Positions 35,345 through 44,019 of a DNA stretch of 64,000 nt are shown here, piece after piece (the stretch's first letter is position 1; each line of letters begins with the position of its first letter). The notes under the pieces are model-generated. The model made no database searches, was not told the DNA's origin, and saw only the letters and a list, made by a program, of their open reading frames with translations. The position numbers and the translations under genes were made by a program. This DNA comes from Novosphingobium resinovorum (GTDB taxonomy: Bacteria; Pseudomonadota; Alphaproteobacteria; Sphingomonadales; Sphingomonadaceae): assembly GCF_001742225.1 (NCBI RefSeq), contig NZ_CP017076.1, positions 434,001 to 498,000 on the forward strand. Direction: 5' to 3'.

Positions 35345-36351
35345 CAGAGCTTCACGACCACCTTGCCGATGTTCTTGCCGGTCAGCATCCGTTCGTAAGC
35401 GGTGAGGACATTCTCCAGCCCGGCGGTCTCGTCGAAGCGCACCGCCAGTTTCCCGGCATCGAGCCATTCGCGCAGTTGCGGCATGAATTCGGCGCCGCGA
35501 TGGAGGAAGTCGGGGATGAAGAAGCCCTCGATCCGCAGGCGCCGCATCAGCACCTGATCGAACTTCGCCGGTCCCGGCATCGGCGCATCGGTGTCGTAGC
35601 CCGCGACCATTCCGCACACTGCGACGCGCCCGTAATGCGCCATGTTGCCGAGCACCGCGTCGAGGATCGGCCCGCCCACGTTGTCGAAGAAGGCGTTCAC
35701 CCCGCCCGGCACTTCGGCCAATCGCGCGTCGACGTCCTCATTGCGGTAGTCGATCGCCATGTCGACACCGACCTCTTCGGTCAGGTAGCGGCACTTGTCC
35801 GCCCCGCCCGCAATACCGACGACTTTCGCCCCGAGGTTCCGGCCGACCTGACAGGCGAGGCTTCCCGTAGCTCCGGCCGCCGCCGAGACGACCAGCCACT
35901 CACCCGGCTTCACCGACGCGACTTCCTTGACGCCGACATAGGCCGTCCAGGCATTCATGCCGAGCGCGCCGAAATGCTGGCGCGGATCGGCGACCGTCTC
36001 GTCCACCACTTCCAGCCCGGTCAGCGCCGGGACCACGGTGGCGACGTCCGCCCACTGCCCGAAGCCGCGCACCAGCGCGCCGACCGGATAGCCCGCGTCC
36101 GCACTCTCGATCACGCGGCCGAGCACGAGGCCGACCATCTTCGATCCCAGCGGCAGCGGCGGCTGATAGCCGTCGGTGCGCGGGCTCATCCACATGCGCG
36201 TGCCCGCGTCCATCGAAAGCCACTCGGTGGCAATACGCACTTCGCCATCGGCCAGCGGCGCGCAGTCTTCTTCCTGCAAGCTCAGGAAACGGGCGAAATC
36301 GGTATTTCCTTCGGGGTGGCGATCCAGTCGCCAGAAACGGCAGCGCGTCAA
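35344..36351 (-). CDS. Zinc-free MDR oxidoreductase, second copy
   Basis: A 335-residue protein of the same MDR group as the one ending at 29775. It shows VSAAAGATGSLACQVGRNLGAKVVGIAGG and NAFFDNVGGPILDAVL. The preferred start is a TTG at 36351: it has an AGGAG ribosome binding site 6-10 nt upstream, whereas the upstream ATG at 36399 would lie in the dyad region of the promoter. Together with the ThuA-like gene it is divergent from a second TonB-dependent receptor. The reaction is probably NADPH-dependent reduction of a C=C or C=O bond. Confidence 0.85.
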   Translation of the reverse strand: MTRCRFWRLDRHPEGNTDFARFLSLQEEDCAPLADGEVRIATEWLSMDAGTRMWMSPRTDGYQPPLPLGSKMVGLVLGRVIESADAGYPVGALVRGFGQWADVATVVPALTGLEVVDETVADPRQHFGALGMNAWTAYVGVKEVASVKPGEWLVVSAAAGATGSLACQVGRNLGAKVVGIAGGADKCRYLTEEVGVDMAIDYRNEDVDARLAEVPGGVNAFFDNVGGPILDAVLGNMAHYGRVAVCGMVAGYDTDAPMPGPAKFDQVLMRRLRIEGFFIPDFLHRGAEFMPQLREWLDAGKLAVRFDETAGLENVLTAYERMLTGKNIGKVVVKL

Positions 36352-36396
36352 TTCAGGTCTCCTCTGCCCGACCCTCGCGCGCAGCCCCGCCGAGGC

Positions 36397-36434
36397 CACC
36401 TGTCCAAACTGATAGGGCTATCCGTTTGCACAGG
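36397..36434. promoter_or_regulatory. 36-bp dyad in the second MDR/TonB receptor gap
   Basis: 36399-36415 and 36418-36434 form inverted arms matching at 15 of 17 positions around a central GG, with a perfect inner GATAG-GG-CTATC. The left end CACCTGTCCAAACTGATAGG matches the motif at 30841-30860 in 16 of 20 positions, and the right arm read on the minus strand contains CCTGTGCAAA identical to 30843-30852. It most likely binds a dimeric regulator controlling both divergent transcripts. Confidence 0.6.
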
Positions 36435-36500
36435 ACGCCCCCCAACCGCGACGGGTCTAACCAGCAGCCAAGAACGATTACAAAACGGGAGGTTTCTGAA

Positions 36501-38993
36501 ATGCGAGTCCCCAAATCCGTCCTGCTCGTCTCCACGGCGCTGACGATGGTGGCGTCTCCGGCCATGGCCCAGGATACGTCTGCAGAGGCACCGGCTGCCG
36601 CTCCTCAGGATGACGCGGCCCAGCAGAAGGGCGGCCTCAACGAGATCATCGTCACCGCGCGCAAGCGGCAGGAATCCGTGCAGGACGTGCCCGTTGCCGT
36701 CACCGCCATCTCCGCCGAGCAGATCGCCACGCGCGATGTCACCAGCGTCGAGAAGATCACCGCGATCGCCCCGCAGTTCAGCGTCGGCCGCGCCTCGAAC
36801 GGTTCGGGCGCGCAGCTCACCTTGCGCGGCATCGGTTCGTCCTCGACCTCGATCGGCATCGAGCAGTCGGTCGCGGTCGTCGTCGATGGCGCCTATTATG
36901 GGCAGGGCCGCGTCATCAACGAAGGCTTCTTCGACCTCGCCCGCGTCGAGGTCCTGAAAGGCCCGCAGGCGCTGTTCTTCGGCAAGAATGCGACGGCAGG
37001 CGTGATCTCGATCACCACTGCCGACCCGACCGACAAGTTCGAGGGCATGGTCAAGGGCGGCTACGAGATCAAGAGCCAGCAGTACCGCCTGGAAGGCTAC
37101 CTTTCCGGCCCGATCAGCGACACCCTCGGCTTCCGTCTGGCCGCGCGCTATACCAAGATGGACGGCGGCTATTATCGCAACGTCGCCGATCCCATCAACT
37201 ACACCGAGATCGACTCCGCCAGCATCCTCGCAGGCGGCACCGGCGATGCGACCACCCATGTCGCCCAGCCTGCCGCACGCAAGGCGCCGGGCGAAGAGGA
37301 ATTCCTCACCCGCGCCACCCTGAAGTGGGAACCGACCGACCGCTTCACCGCCACCCTCAAGGGCAGCTTCGACCAGAGCACGGTCAACAACTCCTCGTGG
37401 AACTACGTGGCCTACCGGTGCGGCGACGGCGATACCTCGCAGCTCAACGGCTATGCCTGCGGCAAGGACTTCGTCACCCACCAGAACAACATGCCCGCCG
37501 ACATCGCCGCGACCTATCCCTACGCGAAGAAGGACGGCTCGCTCTACAACAAGTACCGTTCGGCGGGCGGCACGCTTAACCTGACGTACGATGCGGACCA
37601 GCTGCAGCTGTCTTCCGTCACCAACTACCAGTGGAACAACAACCGCTGGGCTTGCGCCTGCGACTTCCAGTCGGGCGGCAGCGAGAACGGCATCGGCCCG
37701 ACCTGGGCGACCGAGAACTCCTCGTGGAAGGCGTTCAGCCAGGAACTGCGCGCGCTGACCCAGTTCGACGGGCCGTTCAACATGATGGTCGGCATGCTCT
37801 ACCAGAAGACGCGGCGTGACTTCGACCAGTTCGTGCTGACTGGCGGCGTCTCCAATTCGGATGCGCCCGAGGGCTACGAATACGTCACCACCGCGAAGAG
37901 CAGCTTCACCAAGGGCGAGACGATGGCCGTCTTCGGCCAGATGACCTACAAGATCCTGCCCGACCTCGAACTCGCGGGCGGCGTGCGCTACACTGACGAG
38001 ACGAAGAACAGCTTCTTCACGCAGCCTTACAACAACCCGCTGGTCCTCGGCATCTTCCGCGATCAGAACGACCCCGACGGCCTTGGCGTCGTGACCGCGC
38101 GCCAGCACTTCACCAACTGGTCGCCGGAAGCCACGCTGACCTGGAAGCCGACGCCCGACCTCATGGTCTACGGCGCCTACAAGACCGCCTACAAGTCCGG
38201 CGGCTTCTCCAACGGCGGCATCAACTCGAAGTTCTCGAGCGATCCCACCGCCGACCTCACCTTCGATCCGGAGAAGGCGGAAGGCTTCGAAATTGGCTTC
38301 AAGTCCACCCTGCTCGATCGCCAGCTGCGCTTCAACGTCACGGCGTTCACCTACAAGTACCGCAACCTGCAGGTGGACTTCTTCAACTCGCCGATCTTCG
38401 CATTCCAGACCCTTACCGCCGACGCGCGCACCAAGGGCATCGAGGCCGAGTTCGAGTTCGCGCCCAACGGCATCGCCGGGCTCGATATCCATGGCTCGAT
38501 CAACTACGACAAGGCGACCTACACCGACTTCCCGCTGGCACCGTGCTATGCAGGCCAGACCCCGGCGGAAGGCTGCAACCTGTCGGGCAACAGCCGCCAG
38601 AGCCTGACCGGCGCACCGCTTTCGGTGGCCCCGCGCTGGACCGGCAACCTCGGCATCGGCTACGAAGTCTCGATCGGATCGGCCAACAAGCTGGGCTTCA
38701 ACGTCGATAGCAAGTACTCGGCCAGCTATCTCGCTTCCGGCTTCGGCAACCCGCTGTCGCGCCAGAGCAAGTACGTGACGCTCGATGCCGGCGTGCGCTT
38801 CGGCGCCGAGGACGACAACTGGCAGATCGCCCTGATCGGCAAGAACCTGACCAACCGTTTTTACGTCACCGGCGTGGTCGATGGCCCCTCGACCGGCGGC
38901 GGCACCGGCACTGCGGCGGGCGTGAAGGCCGACCAGCTGGGCTTCGGCACCCTGCCTCGTACGGTCATGGTGGAAGTGACCAAGCGGTTCTGA
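36501..38993 (+). CDS. TonB-dependent outer-membrane receptor
   Basis: An 830-residue receptor. It has a signal peptide (SVLLVSTALTMVASPAMA), a TonB-box-like NEIIVTARKRQESVQDVPVAVTAIS, and a plug with VEVLKGPQALFFGKNATAGVISI. The barrel ends in the expected C-terminal Phe (VTKRF). No STN signalling domain is seen. GGGAGG precedes the ATG by about 10 bp. It is divergent from the MDR-ThuA operon and followed by a strong hairpin and an SGNH hydrolase gene. Ligand unknown. Confidence 0.92.
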   Translation: MRVPKSVLLVSTALTMVASPAMAQDTSAEAPAAAPQDDAAQQKGGLNEIIVTARKRQESVQDVPVAVTAISAEQIATRDVTSVEKITAIAPQFSVGRASNGSGAQLTLRGIGSSSTSIGIEQSVAVVVDGAYYGQGRVINEGFFDLARVEVLKGPQALFFGKNATAGVISITTADPTDKFEGMVKGGYEIKSQQYRLEGYLSGPISDTLGFRLAARYTKMDGGYYRNVADPINYTEIDSASILAGGTGDATTHVAQPAARKAPGEEEFLTRATLKWEPTDRFTATLKGSFDQSTVNNSSWNYVAYRCGDGDTSQLNGYACGKDFVTHQNNMPADIAATYPYAKKDGSLYNKYRSAGGTLNLTYDADQLQLSSVTNYQWNNNRWACACDFQSGGSENGIGPTWATENSSWKAFSQELRALTQFDGPFNMMVGMLYQKTRRDFDQFVLTGGVSNSDAPEGYEYVTTAKSSFTKGETMAVFGQMTYKILPDLELAGGVRYTDETKNSFFTQPYNNPLVLGIFRDQNDPDGLGVVTARQHFTNWSPEATLTWKPTPDLMVYGAYKTAYKSGGFSNGGINSKFSSDPTADLTFDPEKAEGFEIGFKSTLLDRQLRFNVTAFTYKYRNLQVDFFNSPIFAFQTLTADARTKGIEAEFEFAPNGIAGLDIHGSINYDKATYTDFPLAPCYAGQTPAEGCNLSGNSRQSLTGAPLSVAPRWTGNLGIGYEVSIGSANKLGFNVDSKYSASYLASGFGNPLSRQSKYVTLDAGVRFGAEDDNWQIALIGKNLTNRFYVTGVVDGPSTGGGTGTAAGVKADQLGFGTLPRTVMVEVTKRF

Positions 38994-39000
38994 ACCAGGC

Positions 39001-39027
39001 GAGCGAGGTGGCGCAGCCACCTCGCTC
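39001..39027 (+). terminator. Strong hairpin after the second TonB receptor
   Basis: GAGCGAGGTGGC-GCA-GCCACCTCGCTC is a perfect 12-bp stem with a 3-nt loop, starting 8 bp past the stop. It is a good transcription end even though only a short AT stretch follows. Confidence 0.65.
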
Positions 39028-39092
39028 ATCCACTTGCAATGCGATGAAACAGGACTGGACAAGCGGCGCACCGGTCCGACAAGAGAGGCGGC

Positions 39093-40274
39093 ATGAAGAC
39101 CGCGACGTTTCTGGCCGCCCTCTGCGGCGCTACCCTGATTTCCACCCCTGCCCATGCAGCCCCGAAGTGGGCGGGCGCATGGGGCTATGCCCCCGCCGAC
39201 AGCGGCGCGAACGAACCCGAGCAGCCCGCCGGGACCTATCGCTACCGCGTGCGGCTGACGCAGGCGGGCGACGCGATGCAGCTCACTTTCAGCAATGCCG
39301 AAGGTGACAAGCCGCTCGCCATAGGCGCGGTGACGATCGCCAGCCCTTCCGGGCCGGTGGGCACGGAAATCGGGACCAACCCGGTGCATCCGATCCGGTT
39401 CTCCGGGCTCCCCGCCGTGGCACTGTCCAAAGGCGGGACGGTGATCAGCGACCCGATCCTCGCGCCGTTCCACAATGCGCAGGACGTGATCGTCAGCGTA
39501 ACGTTCTCCACCCCGTCGCGGCCCGGGCGCACCAATCTCGGCATGGAGATGGCCTTCGCGCCCGCGACGCCGGGGGCGACCTTCACCCCGATCAAGGTAC
39601 GGCCCTATCTCTCGCTGGTATCGGTGCGTTCTGCGCAGACACCCTGCACCGTGGTCGCATTCGGGGATTCGATCACCGACGGGTTTCTCGGCCTGTCACC
39701 CCAGACGCGCGGATGGCCGGGGCGCCTGGCCGAGCGCCTCGCCGCCCTTCCCGCCGTCCAGCGCTGCGGTGTCGTCAACATGGGGATCAGCGGCAACCGG
39801 GTGCTGAAAGCGGGCCGCGCGACGTCCGCACTCGACCGCTTCTGGCGCGACGTGGCGAGCGTGCCGAACGTCACTCACGTGATCTTCCTCGAAGGCATCA
39901 ACGACATCGGCGCAGGGACGGAAACCGGCCCCGATGCGGTGACGGCGGAGCAGTTGCTCTACGGCTACCGCCAATTCGTCGAGCGTGCGCATGCACTGGG
40001 GATCAAGGTGATCGGCGGCACGATGACGCCCGCTCTGCGCGCCGGGTACATGTCGCCGGTGAAGGAGCGGGTGCGCCAGTCGGTCAACGCCGCGATCCGC
40101 AGCGGCAAGGTCTTCGACGGGATCGTGGATTTCGAGGCTGCGGTACGCAACCCCGCCGCGCCCGCCGACCTGCGGCCCGAATTCGATCCGGGCGACCACC
40201 TCCACCCCAACGACGCCGGGCTGAAGGCGATGGGCGACGCCATCGATCTCGCCACGCTGAGGCGCCTGCCCTGA
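39093..40274 (+). CDS. Exported SGNH/GDSL-family hydrolase
   Basis: A 393-residue protein. A signal peptide (TATFLAALCGATLISTPAHA) is followed by an N-terminal beta domain to about residue 180. The SGNH domain then shows block I GDSITDG (Ser), block II NMGISGNR, block III GINDIG and block V DHLHPN (Asp-x2-His). It fits a periplasmic or secreted carbohydrate esterase similar to rhamnogalacturonan acetylesterase or acetylxylan esterase. It follows a TonB-receptor gene and may de-acetylate an oligosaccharide; the ligand is not known. Confidence 0.88.
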   Translation: MKTATFLAALCGATLISTPAHAAPKWAGAWGYAPADSGANEPEQPAGTYRYRVRLTQAGDAMQLTFSNAEGDKPLAIGAVTIASPSGPVGTEIGTNPVHPIRFSGLPAVALSKGGTVISDPILAPFHNAQDVIVSVTFSTPSRPGRTNLGMEMAFAPATPGATFTPIKVRPYLSLVSVRSAQTPCTVVAFGDSITDGFLGLSPQTRGWPGRLAERLAALPAVQRCGVVNMGISGNRVLKAGRATSALDRFWRDVASVPNVTHVIFLEGINDIGAGTETGPDAVTAEQLLYGYRQFVERAHALGIKVIGGTMTPALRAGYMSPVKERVRQSVNAAIRSGKVFDGIVDFEAAVRNPAAPADLRPEFDPGDHLHPNDAGLKAMGDAIDLATLRRLP

Positions 40275-40296
40275 CAGGCGCTCATGCGCGGCGCGG

Positions 40297-40644
40297 TTAC
40301 GCCTTGGCGGCGATCATGATGATCTCGACCTTGTAGCCGGGCTCGAACAGCTTCGCCTCGCCGGTCGCGCGGGCGGGTGCGGGGTGCCCGGCGATCCATG
40401 CGTCCCAGGCCGCGTTCATTTCCGCGAAGTCGGCCATGTCGGCGAGCCAGATCGTGGCCGAGAGCAAGTGGTCGCGGTCGCTACCGGTCCGGGCGAGCAA
40501 GGCATCGATCTCGGCGAGCGCAACGCGGGTCTGCTCGGCGACGCTCTCACCCGGATTGCCGATCTGGCCGGCGAGGTAGATGGTGTCGCCATGGACCACC
40601 GCTTCGCTCATGCGAGTGCCCTGATCGATGCGGGTTATGGTCAT
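40297..40644 (-). CDS. ridA: RidA-family enamine/imine deaminase
   Basis: A 115-residue RidA/YjgF-family protein. The HGDTIYLAGQIG and QTRVALAEIDALLARTGSDRDHLLSATIWLADMADFAEMNAAWDAW segments are typical. It lies 42 bp downstream of dadA on the same strand, so it is probably in the alr-dadA operon. RidA hydrolyses reactive 2-imino or 2-enamino acids. D-amino acid dehydrogenase produces such imines, so the pairing makes chemical sense. Whether it has the Arg of classical RidA was not resolved. Confidence 0.88.
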   Translation of the reverse strand: MTITRIDQGTRMSEAVVHGDTIYLAGQIGNPGESVAEQTRVALAEIDALLARTGSDRDHLLSATIWLADMADFAEMNAAWDAWIAGHPAPARATGEAKLFEPGYKVEIIMIAAKA

Positions 40645-40686
40645 GCGTGGTCGTTCCCTGTCGGTCTATGTCGGTTTATGTGCCGC

Positions 40687-41937
40687 TCAGTAGCGACTGA
40701 TGGCGAGATCGGAAGCCTCTATCGCGGGACGACGACCGCCGATGAGGTCGGTGATGACATGCGCCGAACCGCAGGCCATCGTCCAGCCCAGCGTGCCGTG
40801 TCCAGTGTTGAGGAACAGGTTGGAAACGCGCGTCGGTCCGATCACCGGGGTGCTGTCAGGCGTCATCGGGCGCAGTCCGCACCAGAAGCTCGCCGCCTCC
40901 AGATCGCCGCCGCCGGGGAACAGCGAGCCCGCCGAATGCTCCAGCGTGGCGCGCCGCTCGGGCGGCAGGTCGCGAGAAAATCCCGAGATTTCCGCCATTC
41001 CGCCGACACGGATACGATCTCCGAGGCGGGTGATCGCAACCTTGTAGCTCTCGTCCAGCAGGGTCGAGACCGGTGCCCGCGCCTCATCGACGATCGGCAC
41101 CGTCAGCGAATAGCCCTTGACCGGATAGACCGGCAGACGAATGCTCAGCGGCGCCACCAACTGGGGCGAGAAACTGCCCATCGCGACAAGGAACACGTCG
41201 GCGGAGACGCTGCCCTTGTCCGTCTCCACCCGGACGATCCGGCCACCCTCCTCGATCAGCCGCTGGATGTTGATTCCATTGCGGAATTCGACGCCCTTCG
41301 CTGCCGCCATCGCCGCCAGCGCATTGGTGAACTTGAAGCAATCGCCCGTCTCGTCGTTCGGCAGCCGCAGCCCTCCCACGATCGGCGCCGTGCTGGCCGC
41401 AAGACCCGGCTCGGCGGCAATGCAGCCTGCGCGGTCGAGCACCTCGAAAGGCACGCCATCAGCTTGCAGCACGGCGATGTCCTTGCCGATGCCGTCGAGC
41501 TGCTTCTGCTCGCGGAAGAGCTGCAAGGTGCCCCGGCTGCGCTCGTCGTAGCGGATGCCGGTTTCCCCGCGCAGCGCGATCAGGCAGTCGCGGCTGAATT
41601 CGGCGAGGCGCACCATGCGGCTCTTGTTGATCGCGTAGTCGCGCGCGTTGCAGTTGCCCAGCATGGCGACGAGCCAGCGCAGCATGGCCATGTCGGCATG
41701 GGGCCGCAGGATCAGCGGCGCATGCTTCATCATCAGCCACTTGACCGCCTTCATCGGAATGCCAGGAGCAGCCCAAGGCGAGGCATAGCCCGGCGAAATC
41801 TCCCCGGCATTGGCGAAGCTGGTCTCCAGCGCGGGGCCATCCTGCCGGTCGATCACGGTGACTTCATGGCCCGCCTTGGCCAGATACCATGCCGAGGTGA
41901 CGCCGATAACGCCGCTGCCGAGAATGGCGATCTTCAT
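40687..41937 (-). CDS. dadA: D-amino acid dehydrogenase
   Basis: A 416-residue FAD-dependent protein with the size and pattern of DadA. It has an N-terminal dinucleotide-binding [66 protein letters not shown], and a C-terminal [26 protein letters not shown]. It oxidises D-alanine and other D-amino acids at the membrane, passing electrons to the quinone pool. It overlaps the racemase gene by 4 bp. A long in-frame run upstream of the true start is antisense-like and spurious. Confidence 0.92.
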   Translation of the reverse strand: MKIAILGSGVIGVTSAWYLAKAGHEVTVIDRQDGPALETSFANAGEISPGYASPWAAPGIPMKAVKWLMMKHAPLILRPHADMAMLRWLVAMLGNCNARDYAINKSRMVRLAEFSRDCLIALRGETGIRYDERSRGTLQLFREQKQLDGIGKDIAVLQADGVPFEVLDRAGCIAAEPGLAASTAPIVGGLRLPNDETGDCFKFTNALAAMAAAKGVEFRNGINIQRLIEEGGRIVRVETDKGSVSADVFLVAMGSFSPQLVAPLSIRLPVYPVKGYSLTVPIVDEARAPVSTLLDESYKVAITRLGDRIRVGGMAEISGFSRDLPPERRATLEHSAGSLFPGGGDLEAASFWCGLRPMTPDSTPVIGPTRVSNLFLNTGHGTLGWTMACGSAHVITDLIGGRRPAIEASDLAISRY

Positions 41938-43052
41938 GCGATGGTGCTCCGGTCGAGGGCGGGCGCACGAACCGGAAGATAATCCCGGTCGTAGCGGCGG
42001 CTGAGCTGGGTCAGGATTTCGTAGGAGATGGTCCCGGCATCGGCCGCGACCTGGTCTAAGCTCTGGTTCGGGCCGATCAGTTCGACTGGAGCGCCGGGAT
42101 ACAAATGCCCGGCAGGCACGTCGGTGACGTCGAGCGTGATGCTGTCCATCGAGACCCGCCCGACGATCGGTGCCCGCACTCCGGCGACGTAGGCCGCGCC
42201 CCGATTGCCGAGGCAGCGCGGCCAGCCGTCGGCATAGCCGACTGGGATCGTCGCGATCCGCGTCTCTCGTGCGGCATGGAATGTCAGGCCGTAGCCGACA
42301 CCGGTTCCCGCAGGGATCGTACGCAACTGCGCGATCGGCGCCTCCAGCCCTACGACCGGCTGCATCGGGTTCGGCCCGGTCCCGGGATTGCCGCCGTAAA
42401 GGGCGATACCTGCGCGCACGAGGTCGAAATGCCCGCGTCGATGGAACGTTCCCCCGCTGTTGTCGAGCGCCCGAGGCACCTGCGGGAACCGCGCGGCGAT
42501 GGTGTTGAAAAGCGCTTCCTGCGCCGCATTCGCCGGATCTTCCGGATCGTCGGCGCAGGCCAGATGACTGATCAGGAAGCGCAGTTCGATACCGTCGAGC
42601 AAAGCCGGCGTGGCGATCAGGTGCTCCACCTCCTCGGGCGGCAGGCCCATGCGCGACATGCCCGTGTCGATCTGAAGGACCGCAGGCAATGCCAGGCCAC
42701 TCTGACGCGCCTGCGCCGACCAGCGCGAGACCTGGTCCAGCGAATTGAGCACCGGGATCGCGCCAAGCCCGGCACACCGCGGTTCCAGTCCGGGAAGAAG
42801 GCCGTTGAGGACGTAGACTTCGGCCCCGCTCTCCAGTTGCGGCATCAGCGCTTCCGCCTCGCTGAACAGGGCGACGAAGAGATGGCGGCAACCTTCGGCC
42901 ATCAGCGTGCGCGCGACCGTCACCGCGCCGAGGCCATAGCCGTCCGCCTTGACCACCCCGCCCGTCTGCGCAGGCACGACGCGGTCGCGGATCAGGCGGT
43001 AGTTGGCGGCCAGAGCCTCCAGGTCGATGGTCAGGCGTGCAGCGGTGATCAC
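41934..43052 (-). CDS. alr: Alanine racemase (catabolic DadX-type)
   Basis: A 372-residue fold-type III PLP enzyme. The PLP lysine is in [17 protein letters not shown], and the opposing catalytic Tyr region is in [24 protein letters not shown] is the family signature. It interconverts L- and D-alanine. Because dadA and ridA follow it directly, it is likely the catabolic enzyme supplying D-alanine. The gene diverges from an Lrp-family regulator. Confidence 0.9.
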   Translation of the reverse strand: MITAARLTIDLEALAANYRLIRDRVVPAQTGGVVKADGYGLGAVTVARTLMAEGCRHLFVALFSEAEALMPQLESGAEVYVLNGLLPGLEPRCAGLGAIPVLNSLDQVSRWSAQARQSGLALPAVLQIDTGMSRMGLPPEEVEHLIATPALLDGIELRFLISHLACADDPEDPANAAQEALFNTIAARFPQVPRALDNSGGTFHRRGHFDLVRAGIALYGGNPGTGPNPMQPVVGLEAPIAQLRTIPAGTGVGYGLTFHAARETRIATIPVGYADGWPRCLGNRGAAYVAGVRAPIVGRVSMDSITLDVTDVPAGHLYPGAPVELIGPNQSLDQVAADAGTISYEILTQLSRRYDRDYLPVRAPALDRSTIA

Positions 43053-43129
43053 GAAGCCCCCTTGGCGATCCGATTAATGCATCGTATCGCATAACGAAGC
43101 GAATAGGCTGCCGAATGTATGTATATTGT

Positions 43130-43144
43130 GCCACATTATGTGGC
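43130..43144. promoter_or_regulatory. Lrp/AsnC-type 15-bp palindrome
   Basis: GCCACA-TTA-TGTGGC is a perfect 15-bp palindrome with an ATTAT centre, the same length and centre as the E. coli Lrp consensus. It lies in the divergent gap between alr (start 43052) and the Lrp-type regulator (start 43179). It is probably where that regulator binds. Confidence 0.55.
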
Positions 43145-43178
43145 CTTGCACACGATAATGCGGACAAATCACAAGATC

Positions 43179-43646
43179 ATGCCAGTGACCTCCGACCCCG
43201 TGGATCGCGCGATCATCCGCCTGTTGCGTCTCGACGGCAGGCGGCCCAATTCCGAGATCGCCGAGGAAGTCGGCCTTTCGCCGTCCGCGTGCCTGCGCCG
43301 TATCCGCCTGCTCGAGGACCGCGGCGTCATTCGCGGCTACACCGTGCTCACCGGGCCGGAAGACGATGACGAGCGCGGGGTCGATATCGTCGTGCAGGTC
43401 ACGCTGGACCGCCAGACCGAGGATTACCTGTCGCGTTTCGAAAACGCGGTGCGGCAGTGTCCCGAAGTGCGCGAATGCTTCCTGATGACGGGCAACGTCG
43501 ATTACTGGCTGCGGCTGCGCACGGAAAGCGTTGCCGCCTATGAGGCGATCCACGGGGAGGTCCTGTCGCGACTTCCGGGCGTCACCCGCATCAACTCCAG
43601 CTTCGCGATGCGCGACGCCATGCGTCCGCGGCGCGCGCGAAAATAG
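43179..43646 (+). CDS. Lrp/AsnC-family transcriptional regulator
   Basis: A 155-residue Lrp/AsnC regulator. The helix-turn-helix is DPVDRAIIRLLRLDGRRPNSEIAEEVGLSPSACLRRIRLLEDRGVIRGY. The RAM domain has VQVTLDRQTEDYLSRFENAVRQCPEVRECFLMTGNVDYWLRL. The ATG at 43179 was preferred over in-frame starts at 43158 and 43119, which would place coding sequence over the 15-bp palindrome. Divergence from alr-dadA-ridA suggests it senses alanine and activates that operon (DadR-like), which is inference. Confidence 0.85.
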   Translation: MPVTSDPVDRAIIRLLRLDGRRPNSEIAEEVGLSPSACLRRIRLLEDRGVIRGYTVLTGPEDDDERGVDIVVQVTLDRQTEDYLSRFENAVRQCPEVRECFLMTGNVDYWLRLRTESVAAYEAIHGEVLSRLPGVTRINSSFAMRDAMRPRRARK

Positions 43647-43684
43647 CGCTCCTTCCCGATCGATCGTCCACCATGGCCTTTCTC

Positions 43685-43836
43685 ACAAGGTGACAGGGTT
43701 TACACGGTTTACACCGTCCAGAGAAAACGTGTCACCTTGTGTCAGAAAATGTCACCTTGAAGGGGGCAAGGTGACACCTTTGGCGCGCGATGTGTCACCT
43801 TGCGAAGACGATGTGTAGCCTTGCAGTGTAACCTTT
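43685..43836. repeat. Cluster of TGTCACCTTG decamer repeats
   Basis: The decamer occurs exactly five times: plus strand at 43730-43739, 43750-43759 and 43793-43802; minus strand at 43686-43695 and 43767-43776. Two diverged copies with two mismatches follow at 43814-43823 and 43827-43836. Copies at 43750 and 43767 form a perfect 10-bp hairpin with a 7-nt loop. A GTTTACAC direct repeat lies between the first two. No gene is seen in 43647-43930; the cluster may be a dispersed-repeat site, a multi-site operator or a structured RNA. Confidence 0.7.
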
Positions 43837-44019
43837 TGCGGATAGAGATGGACGAGCCGGTCATAGCCCGCAAGGTATCGGACAGCGATGTTTGTAGGAA
43901 AGCGGACTTTCCGGAAGCGCCCCATAGCAGTCATGCGTCACCTTCAATCAAGTTCAGATCACACTTGCTGCAACGCTTCGGAGGCCACAGTACGCTGATA
44001 AAACCGTGACGAATGAAGA

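Noticed and set aside
36348..39473. A 1041-codon open frame on the minus strand opposite the second TonB receptor
   Set aside because: It is antisense to a gene with signal peptide, plug and barrel motifs; its protein is Ala/Gly/Arg/Val-rich with no recognisable domain, as expected for the shadow of a high-GC gene.
41938..43167. Extension of the dadA frame across the racemase gene
   Set aside because: The extension is Arg/Pro-rich and out of frame with alr, which is certain; dadA has a normal DadA start at 41937.
43685..43836. CRISPR-like array
   Set aside because: The decamers are too short, irregularly spaced and on both strands; no cas gene is nearby.
43800..44009. A 69-codon plus-strand ORF ahead of the IS256-family element
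   Set aside because: It covers the end of the repeat cluster and the antisense of the disrupted gene's 3' part, which has better evidence.
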